A DNA stretch of 10,984 bases from Lentimicrobium sp. GTDB taxonomy: Bacteria; Bacteroidota; Bacteroidia; Flavobacteriales; Flavobacteriaceae. Positions 1 through 4,866 of the stretch are shown in pieces; positions within the stretch are counted from its first letter, which is position 1, and every line of letters starts with the position of its first letter. The notes beneath the pieces are model-generated. The model was not told the DNA's origin, ran no database searches, and worked only from the letters and a program-made list of their open reading frames with translations. The position numbers were made by a program, and so were the translations under genes. Location: positions 1 to 10,984 of the forward strand of contig JAEMQE010000164.1 of the NCBI GenBank assembly GCA_022758945.1, in the 5' to 3' direction.

Positions 1-45
1 ATAGAAATTACCGCAAATGTCAGCGTGAGTTTTATTTTGGAATAG
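1..45 (+). CDS. C-terminal end of an unidentified protein (partial)
   Basis: Frame 1 is open from the window edge to a TAG at 43-45 and gives the last 14 residues, IEITANVSVSFILE. The alternating polar/apolar pattern would suit a beta strand, but 14 residues are too few to assign a family. A strong hairpin with a T-tract begins 28 bases later on the same strand, which supports a real gene end here. The start lies outside the window. Confidence 0.4.
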   Translation: MEITANVSVSFILE

Positions 46-72
46 AATAAAATTCGTATTTTATAAACTAAA

Positions 73-98
73 AAAAGTCCTGAAATTTCAGGACTTTT
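73..98 (+). terminator. Rho-independent terminator, perfect 26-bp palindrome
   Basis: A perfect inverted repeat with arms AAAAGTCCTGAAA and TTTCAGGACTTTT is followed on the plus strand by ATTTTT. It would terminate the gene ending at 45. On the minus strand it is also preceded by A and followed by T, so it may act in both directions. Confidence 0.75.
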
Positions 99-195
99 AT
101 TTTTGTGGGGAATAAGGTTTCACATTAGTAGATTTCAAAAATAATTTGGTTTAGCATATCAGGATTATTTTCAATGATCCTATGGGGAAACCTTG

Positions 196-259
196 CACAA
201 AAATAAAAACACATTTTTAATGAAGTGAGCTTCTTAAAAATGTGTCGTTTATTCTTGTG
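196..259 (-). terminator. Hairpin terminator behind a tRNA 3' remnant
   Basis: The arms at 196-220 and 234-259 pair almost completely. The core ACACATTTTTAA/TTAAAAATGTGT is perfect, a GAAG/CTTC stem caps it with a TGAG loop, and outer AT-rich pairing reaches CACAA/TTGTG. On the minus strand it directly follows the sequence TCCTGCTCTCCCCA, so it sits where the terminator of a tRNA would sit. Confidence 0.6.
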
Positions 260-300
260 GGGAGAGCAGGATTGACTTCGTCCTTCCTGCAAAGCTACGC
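258..300 (-). repeat. Partial copy of the tRNA-Tyr 3' end (tRNA relic)
   Basis: Positions 258-273 are identical to 371-386, the discriminator base, acceptor strand and first part of the T-arm of tRNA-Tyr. Identity stops inside the T-loop, where GATTCGAAC becomes GATTGACTT. The rest (274-300) is not tRNA-like and contains the small inverted repeats AGGA/TCCT and CAAAGC/GCTTTG. No acceptor 5' strand, anticodon arm or D-arm accompanies it, so it is not a functional tRNA. It may be a relic of a tandem tRNA duplication or of an element that once used the tRNA 3' end. Confidence 0.6.
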
Positions 301-306
301 TTTGAA

Positions 307-364
307 AATATATCAAACAAAAAAACGCTCAAGTGAACTTGGCGTTTTTCTTTATTGATATATT
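307..364 (-). terminator. tRNA-Tyr terminator
   Basis: The core stem AAAAACGC-CAAG/CTTG-GCGTTTTT (321-349, loop TGAA, one bulged T) extends outward through AATATATCAA/TTGATATATT (307-316 and 355-364). On the minus strand it begins 7 bases past the tRNA 3' end and runs into a T-rich tract, the arrangement of an intrinsic terminator. Confidence 0.75.
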
Positions 365-370
365 TATTCG

Positions 371-451
371 TGGGGAGAGCAGGATTCGAACCTGCGAAGT
401 TCACACAGCAGATTTACAGTCTGCCCTCGTTGGCCGCTTGAGTATCTCCCC
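371..451 (-). tRNA. tRNA-Tyr (anticodon GTA)
   Basis: Read on the minus strand, the acceptor strands GGGGAGA and TCTCCCC pair fully and are followed by discriminator A. The anticodon stem GCAGA/TCTGC encloses CTGTAAA, giving anticodon GTA, which reads UAU and UAC (Tyr). The T-arm is GCAGG-TTCGAAT-CCTGC. A long variable region between the anticodon and T stems makes this a class II tRNA of 81 nt, as bacterial tRNA-Tyr should be. CCA is not encoded; the next bases are CGA, so the CCA-adding enzyme must complete it. It has its own promoter about 20 bases upstream and its own terminator downstream. Confidence 0.97.
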
Positions 452-477
452 AGAGGCTTATTTGTGGTAAGCGGTTG

Positions 478-508
478 CAAATATAAAAACTGTTTTCAGG
501 TTTCCAAA
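478..508 (-). promoter_or_regulatory. Promoter of tRNA-Tyr
   Basis: On the minus strand TTTG (plus 505-508) is followed after 19 bases by TATATTTG (plus 478-485). This matches the Bacteroidetes sigma consensus TTTG-N19-TAnnTTTG exactly. Transcription would start about 20 bases before the tRNA. Confidence 0.75.
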
Positions 509-566
509 GGATATTTACACTTAATTTTCGGATTAGTTGCAACGCATTGGTATTGAATAAACTAAA

Positions 567-593
567 AAAAAATCTCCACAAGGGAGATTTTTT
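567..593 (-). terminator. Terminator of the TlpA-like gene
   Basis: Arms AAAAAATCTCC and GGAGATTTTTT form an 11-bp stem with loop ACAAG. The minus strand then runs into a T-tract. It lies 20 bases past the stop of the thioredoxin half at 614. Confidence 0.75.
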
Positions 594-613
594 AGTAGTA
601 TAAACTTAGTGTA

Positions 614-1018
614 TTATTTTGATAAAAGCTCTTTGATTTTAGCTCGAAGTTCTTCACCTAATAATCCTTTTGCAACTACTTTGCCTGAGGCATCAAGTAC
701 AAATGGAGCAGGAATGGATTGAACTTCATATTGAATTGCAATGGGTTCTTCCCAAAATTTTAGGTGCGAAACCTGAGTCCAAATCAATTTATCTTTTGCA
801 ATAGCTTCTTTCCATTTTGTGGCATCTTTGTCTAAAGATACGCCAACGATATTCAATCCTTGGGAATGAAATTCTTTATAGAGTGCCACCATATTTGGAT
901 TTTCAGCTCTACAAGGAGCACACCACGAGGCCCAAAAATCTACAATAGTTACTTTTCCTAAACTTTCTTTTAGGCTAACTGTTTTTCCTTCAGGGTTTGG
1001 AGCTGAAAAATCAGACCT
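614..1018 (-). pseudogene. Thioredoxin-like (TlpA/ResA) half of a split lipoprotein gene
   Basis: This stretch continues the reading frame of the upstream lipoprotein gene directly after its TGA. It encodes 134 residues beginning RSDFSAPNPEGKTVSL. The thioredoxin-fold hallmarks follow: VDFWASWCAPC with the redox pair (Cys codons within 911-922), VSLDKD, the cis-Pro segment QSIPAPFVLD, and a final helix ending ELLSK. The TlpA/ResA family normally reduces disulfides in exported proteins or serves cytochrome c maturation. No ATG, GTG or TTG lies between the TGA and an ATG at 890-892. A product begun there would have 92 residues and would lack the CxxC motif. Unless the TGA is read through, or is a sequencing error, this half is probably not made in active form. 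Confidence 0.75.
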
Positions 1019-1786
1019 TCATTTAGCGTTACCGGCAGCAGGATTTGCAGCACCTGATGGTGTTGTACCTACTGAAGGCATTTTAGATTCTTTAATTTTT
1101 AATTGAACTGCTTTACCTGGTTTTGTAGTTTTTAATGACTCATCCAAGCTTGTATATAATGTTTCAATTTTTTTAATATCAACCGCAGGATCGTTCATCA
1201 TTCCTTGAATAATTAAGACGGTTATGAATGATTTAGGATGGGTTTCTGCGTAGCTGTCATATTTCTTTTTAGATTCAGTAGTTACACCTTCTTGAAGTTT
1301 ACTAAATTCTTTCATTAATTTATTAATAACGGCAGTATCTTTGGCTTGCTGAGCTTGATTCATCAAAGCAGTGTTGTTCTTTTGGAACTGCATTAAGCCT
1401 TTTTGTAGTTTAATAAGTTCTTCATTGAACTTAACAAACTCATCATTATTGTATGTTCCGGAAACTTTAGATTTATTAATACTGTCTTTGTTCATTTCAA
1501 TAGTAATATCTCCATTTTCTAGGATAAAGGGAAATTTTCCATTTGCTCCTTCAAGTTGTAACATATAAAAAGCGGGTTCAGTAACTTTTCCTTTTATTTC
1601 AAATTTACCATTCTCCACTTTTACAGTATCTACTGCCATCAAGCCCATACCAGTAGCATCTTGGGTTTCCATTATTATGGTTTTACCGTTTTCAACTCCT
1701 TTTGCTGTACCAGAAATAGTGTACTTGTCTTTGCTACAAGAAATTAAAAATACAGTAGCGGTAAGTAATAAAATTAATTTTTTCAT
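1019..1786 (-). CDS. DUF4369-type lipoprotein, N-terminal half of a TlpA-like protein
   Basis: The 255-residue product starts MKKLILLLTATVFLISC, a lipoprotein signal with lipobox LISC, so it should be anchored by the lipidated Cys at about residue 17. Residues about 22-110 (YTISGTAKGVENGKTIIME and FYMLQLEGANGKFPFILENG) resemble the beta-rich DUF4369 domain found at the N-terminus of Bacteroidetes TlpA-like thioredoxins. A long helical stretch with many Lys, Gln and Glu follows, then a Pro/Gly/Ala-rich linker ending AANPAAGNAK. Such a linker normally leads into the thioredoxin domain. Here a TGA at 1019-1021 stops it, and the thioredoxin domain lies in the same frame just beyond. Both halves together would be about 390 residues, a normal size for the family. 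The half could still be secreted as a folded stub without redox activity. A matching promoter lies upstream at 1815-1843. Confidence 0.85.
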   Translation of the reverse strand: MKKLILLLTATVFLISCSKDKYTISGTAKGVENGKTIIMETQDATGMGLMAVDTVKVENGKFEIKGKVTEPAFYMLQLEGANGKFPFILENGDITIEMNKDSINKSKVSGTYNNDEFVKFNEELIKLQKGLMQFQKNNTALMNQAQQAKDTAVINKLMKEFSKLQEGVTTESKKKYDSYAETHPKSFITVLIIQGMMNDPAVDIKKIETLYTSLDESLKTTKPGKAVQLKIKESKMPSVGTTPSGAANPAAGNAK

Positions 1787-1814
1787 TATTAGTTAGTTAA
1801 ATGATTTAAGTGTG

Positions 1815-1843
1815 CAAAAGTATTTAAATTTATAAAATATCAA
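1815..1843 (-). promoter_or_regulatory. Promoter of the TlpA-like gene
   Basis: On the minus strand TTG (plus 1841-1843) and TACTTTTG (plus 1815-1822) are 18 bases apart, matching -33 TTG and -7 TAnnTTTG. The start codon at 1786 is about 28 bases past the -7 box. Confidence 0.65.
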
Positions 1844-1919
1844 TAATTTTATGACTTAAATTTTTGTTATAGTTTTTATATTTTTATTAAAGAGGTGGTG
1901 ATGCAAATACAATAAGTCA

Positions 1920-1954
1920 ATTTTACGCATTTAACTATGTTATTTGCGTAAAAT
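1920..1954. other. Inverted repeat of unknown role
   Basis: Arms ATTTTACGCA (1920-1929) and TGCGTAAAAT (1945-1954) are perfect. Inside them AAC/GTT can also pair. It lies about 46 bases past the stop of the 2001-2240 gene and about 80 bases upstream of the tlpA-like promoter. It lacks a clear T-tract on either strand, so it could be a weak terminator or a protein-binding site. The remainder of 1787-2000 shows only AT-rich sequence. Confidence 0.35.
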
Positions 1955-2000
1955 AGTATCAATTGGATGTGAAAGATATTGATGTGATTTGGAAGCTTTT

Positions 2001-2240
2001 TTAGCTTAGTGAGGAATTGTATTTTAACTCGCATTCTTGAATGCAGGATTCAGCATGCTCAATCTCATTTAGCGTAATCCTGATATCCATATTTATGTTC
2101 CTTAATTCTTTATGCAAAGTAGCACTAGATGCATTAGATTCTAGTTTGAGGTTTATTTCCGCTTTTTGTTCTTCAAGAATAACAAGCGTTTCTTTTGCCT
2201 TTTTATATTGCGATTTGAATAGGTTACAAGGGTCTTTCAT
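2001..2240 (-). CDS. Small hypothetical protein, probable coiled coil
   Basis: The ATG at 2238-2240 gives 79 residues: MKDPCNLFKSQYKKAKETL, then a charged helical region with EEQKAEINLKLES and NEIEHAESCIQECELKY. The pattern of Leu/Ile at heptad positions with Lys/Glu between them suggests one long helix or a short coiled-coil hairpin in the cytoplasm; no signal peptide or membrane segment is present. The frame is open further up to 2333, but those codons run into the terminator of the upstream gene and read unlike protein, so the inner start is preferred. I do not recognise a family. The opposite strand has an overlapping open frame (2041-2310) that looks less protein-like. No clear promoter is visible. 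Confidence 0.55.
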   Translation of the reverse strand: MKDPCNLFKSQYKKAKETLVILEEQKAEINLKLESNASSATLHKELRNINMDIRITLNEIEHAESCIQECELKYNSSLS

Positions 2241-2333
2241 AATAAATAATTTGAAATTATATTTAGGGGTGGCTAACTTACTCAAAATAAAACTACTAAG
2301 CAATTTTTGATTTGTTTTTTCGATAGAAAACAA

Positions 2334-2360
2334 AAAAACACCCCTGAAAGGAGTGTTTTT
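2334..2360 (-). terminator. Terminator of the J-domain/KTSC gene
   Basis: Arms AAAAACACCCC and GGAGTGTTTTT pair with one mismatch around loop TGAAA. It lies 20 bases past the stop at 2380 and runs into a T-tract on the minus strand. Confidence 0.7.
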
Positions 2361-2379
2361 AAATATAAATCTAATAAAT

Positions 2380-2820
2380 CTAGTCTTGGTTGATTGTTTT
2401 TCTCCAAGTAAAAGAATTTAGAATATGTCTTTTTGCAAATCTTCCTGGAGAATCTGCATTTACCATTTTTACATAAGTTGCTTTTGGCACGCTTATATAT
2501 TCGTAAACACTTCCGTTTGAAAAATTAATAATCAATCGGCCTTCAACAAATTTATAATCAGAGATTGTTGATGTAGCAATAGTTTCTGTGTATTCAGGTA
2601 AGTTCTGTTTAACAGTTTCAGGATTGATACTTACCAAAAAGTGGTAGGCTTCAATGATTTTTTTACTGTTTTCTTCTGCTTCTTTCAAACCGGCATCATT
2701 TCCCTGAAATTTGTCAGGATGTGCTTCTTTCATCGCATTGCGGTAAATGGTTTTTAAATCTTTTAGTTCTGCAGTTCTGTCAACATTTAGCAGCTTTCGG
2801 TATTCAACTATTTTTTTCAT
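2380..2820 (-). CDS. J-domain protein with C-terminal KTSC domain
   Basis: The product has 146 residues. Residues about 1-65 form a J-domain: YRKLLNVDRTAELKDLKTIY, a basic helix II, then HPD at residues 34-36, the motif that stimulates DnaK ATPase, and helix III ending IIEAYHFLVSINPE. Residues about 80-140 match the KTSC domain: YKFVEGRLIINFSNGSVYEY, then VP, Y and a DSPGRFAKRHI stretch. KTSC is named for its occurrence at the C-terminus of some lysyl-tRNA synthetases and is thought to bind nucleic acid, but this is not proven. There is no signal peptide, so the protein should be cytoplasmic. A DnaK co-chaperone with a targeting domain is the plain inference; clients are unknown. The gene is single, with its own terminator and a likely promoter at 2890-2897. 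Confidence 0.88.
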   Translation of the reverse strand: MKKIVEYRKLLNVDRTAELKDLKTIYRNAMKEAHPDKFQGNDAGLKEAEENSKKIIEAYHFLVSINPETVKQNLPEYTETIATSTISDYKFVEGRLIINFSNGSVYEYISVPKATYVKMVNADSPGRFAKRHILNSFTWRKTINQD

Positions 2821-2889
2821 AAATAAGGTAACTAGTTGTCTTTTAATATGAAACTAATATAATTTGGTTTCAAAATCGACAATTTTTTG

Positions 2890-2897
2890 CAAAGGTA
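2890..2897 (-). promoter_or_regulatory. Probable -7 box of the J-domain gene
   Basis: The minus strand reads TACCTTTG followed by C, an exact TAnnTTTG. No TTG is present at the right distance for a -33 element; only AT-rich sequence is found there. The leader would be about 60 bases. Confidence 0.45.
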
Positions 2898-2936
2898 CAC
2901 TTTTTTTTAAGTTTTTAGTTTTTGACCAAAAAAAAA

Positions 2937-2969
2937 TCAAAAAATAGACCTTTCCAATCTATTTTTTGA
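2937..2969 (-). terminator. Terminator of the 2994-3248 gene
   Basis: The perfect 12-bp arms TCAAAAAATAGA and TCTATTTTTTGA enclose a 9-base loop. On the minus strand the hairpin runs into a nine-T tract, 25 bases past the stop at 2994. Confidence 0.75.
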
Positions 2970-2993
2970 GTGTATATCAGTTATAAATACAAG

Positions 2994-3248
2994 CTATTGT
3001 TGTGGCTTGTTGTTTGCTTTATCAAAGTTTTTAGACTTTTTTGGGTATTTATTGTAGTTGATATCGCTGGGATTTTCAATGACTGATTTAATGGTAATCC
3101 AATCGCCCAGTTTATGATTGGCCATAGCCATTTTATAATCCAATAAATATTCGCCACAAAAAAAGTTATTGTTTTCGTCTTGTTCTACTATTCCAGTGTA
3201 AACTCCTTTTTGTAACATTTTTTCTTGTGAAGACTTGGTCATAATCAT
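2994..3248 (-). CDS. Hypothetical 84-residue protein
   Basis: The product begins MIMTKSSQEKMLQKGVYTGI and is hydrophilic, with a possible small beta-rich core (GVYTGIVEQDENNNFFCGEY and LGDWITIKSVIENPS) and a Lys/Asn-rich disordered tail. It has no signal peptide or membrane segment and I do not recognise a family. Support for coding comes from its own terminator downstream, a -7 box 26 bases upstream of the start, and a sensible residue mix. A start two codons later (ATG for M3) is also possible. It is divergent from the operon starting at 3335, with the two start codons about 86 bp apart. Confidence 0.65.
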   Translation of the reverse strand: MIMTKSSQEKMLQKGVYTGIVEQDENNNFFCGEYLLDYKMAMANHKLGDWITIKSVIENPSDINYNKYPKKSKNFDKANNKPQQ

Positions 3249-3273
3249 TTTATTTTAATATAATTCGAAGTTG

Positions 3274-3281
3274 CAAAGTTA
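3274..3281 (-). promoter_or_regulatory. Probable -7 box of the 2994-3248 gene
   Basis: The minus strand reads TAACTTTG, an exact TAnnTTTG, 26 bases before the ATG. A -33 TTG at the proper spacing is not seen. Confidence 0.4.
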
Positions 3282-3298
3282 ATCAATTATTGTTTGCC

Positions 3299-3330
3299 TT
3301 GTGTAGTTTTGGACATTCTGATTATCTTTG
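3299..3330 (+). promoter_or_regulatory. Promoter of the 3335-4283 operon, probably leaderless
   Basis: TTG at 3299-3301 and TATCTTTG at 3323-3330 are 21 bases apart. The ATG at 3335 lies only 4 bases after the -7 box, so transcription would begin at or next to the start codon. A second match, TAGTTTTG at 3304-3311, would give a leader of roughly 15-20 bases but has no well-placed -33. Confidence 0.5.
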
Positions 3331-3334
3331 TCCA

Positions 3335-3877
3335 ATGAAGCAACTATTTCGACCGAGTCCCAATTCTTTCAAAAACACCTTTTGTGTTTTCCAAGAAGTG
3401 CTCTCTGACAAAATTGAAGATTTGAAAGTTCAATATGACAGCAAATCCGGAAGTAAATATTTTTATACCAAAGTAGGAATGTATCGATTGTCGAATCATT
3501 GGGGAAGATTGGCCAACAGCAAATGGAGATTGGAACCTATGGAACCCGAAACCGATTCTAAATTTAAAATAGGTTATGCTTCTTGGGATTCATTTTATCC
3601 TGATAATTCAGAAGAAGAATTGTATTATTTAGAAGCTAATTATACCCAAAAGACGGTCAATTACCAACATAAAAATAACCCAAATTACGATACCAAAGCC
3701 ATACTCAGAACGAGTTTTGAAACCACCAAAAAAATCAAGCAAATCAGGAATTTGTTTAATTTAACTTCTTGGGCAAAATACTTTGAGTATAATGATATTG
3801 AGGATTTAAGAAAAGTATTAATCGAACAACTTATTTATACAAATAAAACCTTGGACGAAATAAAAAGAACATTATAA
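3335..3877 (+). CDS. Conserved-looking hypothetical protein, first gene of a three-gene operon
   Basis: From ATG 3335 the product has 180 residues and begins MKQLFRPSPNSFKNTFCVF. It has no signal peptide or membrane span and should be cytoplasmic. The middle is rich in aromatic and basic residues (KYFYTKVGMYRLSNHWGRLA, then NSKWRLEP, IGYASWDSFYP, YYLEANYTQ), which hints at a compact beta domain. The end is helical (DIEDLRKVLIEQLIYTNKTL). I do not recognise the family. A TTG at 3290 would add 15 residues, but the promoter -7 box lies inside that extension, so ATG 3335 is preferred. The stop TAA (3875-3877) shares its last A with the ATG of the next gene, which implies translational coupling. 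Confidence 0.8.
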   Translation: MKQLFRPSPNSFKNTFCVFQEVLSDKIEDLKVQYDSKSGSKYFYTKVGMYRLSNHWGRLANSKWRLEPMEPETDSKFKIGYASWDSFYPDNSEEELYYLEANYTQKTVNYQHKNNPNYDTKAILRTSFETTKKIKQIRNLFNLTSWAKYFEYNDIEDLRKVLIEQLIYTNKTLDEIKRTL

Positions 3878-4029
3878 TGGGAAGAAACAACGAAAGGAAC
3901 ATCAAAAAACACAACGATAAGTTGCACAAAGAGCAGGACAAAGTGAAAGCTGCCAAAGTGCTACGCAAAGAAAAATTAAAGCAAATCGTAAAAAAATTCA
4001 ACGAGAATAAAACTGACGAAAACAACTAA
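3877..4029 (+). CDS. Small basic protein (50 residues), second gene of the operon
   Basis: The start ATG at 3877 overlaps the previous stop as TAATG. The 50 residues begin MGRNNERNIKKHNDKLHKEQ and end FNENKTDENN. There are 13 Lys, 3 Arg and 2 His against 8 acidic residues, so the net charge is about +8. The sequence should be a single long helix with no hydrophobic core, as in many small proteins that bind nucleic acid or ribosomes; this role is inferred from charge only. The stop is 2 bases before the next ATG. An antisense frame (3831-4025) covers the same bases, but the operon spacing favours this strand. Confidence 0.7.
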   Translation: MGRNNERNIKKHNDKLHKEQDKVKAAKVLRKEKLKQIVKKFNENKTDENN

Positions 4030-4031
4030 TT

Positions 4032-4283
4032 ATGGAAAAGAGTCAATTTGAGGATTTAAAAAATGGCGTTCAGGAAATTATCGACTTAATTGTGGCCAAA
4101 GACACTAAATCGGCCAACAATAAACTATTGGAAATCAGCGAAAAACTAGATGATTTTTTAGATCATACTGACGAAGATGACGATTTAATAGAAATCAGTA
4201 AATACCAAGTATTGCTGAATCAATTGCACCAAAAAATAAATAGTGTAACTGACGATGCTATAGAAAGCGAGGATCAGTTTTAA
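4032..4283 (+). CDS. Small acidic helical protein, third gene of the operon
   Basis: The product has 83 residues, begins MEKSQFEDLKNGVQEIIDLI and contains a strongly acidic centre (DDFLDHTDEDDDLIEIS). Acidic residues outnumber Lys by roughly 14. The hydrophobic spacing (IIDLIV, LLEISEKL, YQVLLNQLHQKI) suggests a three-helix bundle or coiled coil in the cytoplasm. I do not recognise a family. It follows the basic 50-residue gene after 2 bases. Opposite charges in adjacent co-translated genes make a complex between the two products conceivable, but nothing else shows it. Its stop overlaps the stop of the convergent 4280-4579 gene, and no terminator separates them. Confidence 0.75.
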   Translation: MEKSQFEDLKNGVQEIIDLIVAKDTKSANNKLLEISEKLDDFLDHTDEDDDLIEISKYQVLLNQLHQKINSVTDDAIESEDQF

Positions 4284-4579
4284 TCCAGTATCATATACTT
4301 TTTATACCATTGAATTGCCATATCAGCAACTTCCATCAATTTTCCCGGTTCTTCAAATAAGTGAGAAGCCCCAGGAATTATTTCCATCTCTTTTATCGAA
4401 AGCAATTGATCAAAAGCCTGCTTATTCATTTTTATGACAGGAACATCAAGTTGACCCACAATCAGCAATGTTCCATTTTGTTCATCAACTACCTTACCTT
4501 TAAAAGTAGTTTTTTGAGCCATTATTAAAGATGTCGTCAACATCAATAATACAATCATACAATTTTTTAATTTTTTCAT
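4280..4579 (-). CDS. Chimeric remnant: signal peptide plus tail of an alpha/beta hydrolase
   Basis: The 99-residue product has three parts. Residues 1-21, MKKLKNCMIVLLMLTTSLIM then A, are a clear Sec signal peptide. Residues 22-35, QKTTFKGKVVDEQNG, look like the opening strand of a carboxypeptidase-regulatory-like domain as found at the start of SusC/TonB-receptor-type proteins. From TLLIVGQLDVPV to the end (IIPGASHLFEEPGKL, ending IQWYKKYM then ILD) it matches the last strand and helix of dienelactone-hydrolase-like alpha/beta hydrolases, including the loop Asp and the catalytic-type His in GASHLF. The nucleophile elbow and all earlier strands are missing, so hydrolase activity is not expected. 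I infer an in-frame deletion or recombination, with the junction near 4474. The gene is intact as an open frame, convergent with the upstream operon (stops overlap), and preceded by paired palindromes. Confidence 0.65.
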   Translation of the reverse strand: MKKLKNCMIVLLMLTTSLIMAQKTTFKGKVVDEQNGTLLIVGQLDVPVIKMNKQAFDQLLSIKEMEIIPGASHLFEEPGKLMEVADMAIQWYKKYMILD

Positions 4580-4594
4580 TGGATACTTAAATAG

Positions 4595-4649
4595 TTACTA
4601 TTAGTAAATTTCACAGGGCAAATATGATATATATTTTACTATTAGTAAA
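4595..4649 (-). promoter_or_regulatory. Paired operator-like palindromes upstream of the chimeric gene
   Basis: TTACTATTAGTAA occurs at 4595-4607 and again, within the perfect 15-bp palindrome TTTACTATTAGTAAA, at 4635-4649. The centres are 41 bp apart, close to four helical turns, so a dimeric regulator could bind both on one DNA face. Between them the minus strand has CATATTTG (plus 4619-4626), one base off the TAnnTTTG -7 box. One site would cover the -33 region and the other the start of transcription. The regulator is unknown. Confidence 0.6.
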
Positions 4650-4768
4650 CTTTTAAGTTTTAAGAAATCTTTAACAAGAGTATATAGTTTTGTTAATTTA
4701 ATGTTATTTAAAATAGTTTATTAGAGAACTAAAATTCTTCGGGAATGGTGAAATGTTCTAATAAAAAA

Positions 4769-4790
4769 GCGTTGTTTGTAAAAACAACGC
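4769..4790 (-). terminator. Terminator of the propeller-phosphoesterase gene
   Basis: The perfect arms GCGTTGTTT and AAACAACGC enclose loop GTAA, and the minus strand continues into a six-T tract. It lies about 77 bases past the stop at 4867. The rest of 4580-4866 holds only the paired palindromes and AT-rich sequence. Confidence 0.75.
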
Positions 4791-4866
4791 AAGTGAAGAG
4801 TTTTAAAATTAAGATAATAATTATAAAGAGATTGGCTGACTTTTGGTCAACTTAAGTTTTCCTAAA

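Noticed and set aside
125..316. Minus-strand frame of 63 codons downstream of tRNA-Tyr
   Set aside because: It crosses two terminator hairpins and the tRNA relic; no coding features are visible.
1019..1021. TGA as selenocysteine or programmed readthrough
   Set aside because: The stop lies in a linker, not at a catalytic Cys, and both thioredoxin cysteines are present downstream. Nothing in the flanking bases suggests recoding, so mutation or sequencing error is simpler.
2041..2310. Plus-strand open frame of 89 codons
   Set aside because: It is antisense to the helical 79-residue frame at 2001-2240, is rich in Ser, Phe and Cys as antisense frames often are, and runs across the upstream AT-rich spacer with no promoter or family resemblance.
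3290..3334. Upstream TTG start for the 180-residue protein
   Set aside because: The extension covers the promoter elements, and the ATG at 3335 follows the -7 box directly.
3877..4283. Toxin-antitoxin pair
   Set aside because: The opposite charges are suggestive, but neither protein shows a toxin fold, a DNA-binding domain or an operator at its start, and both follow a larger unknown gene.
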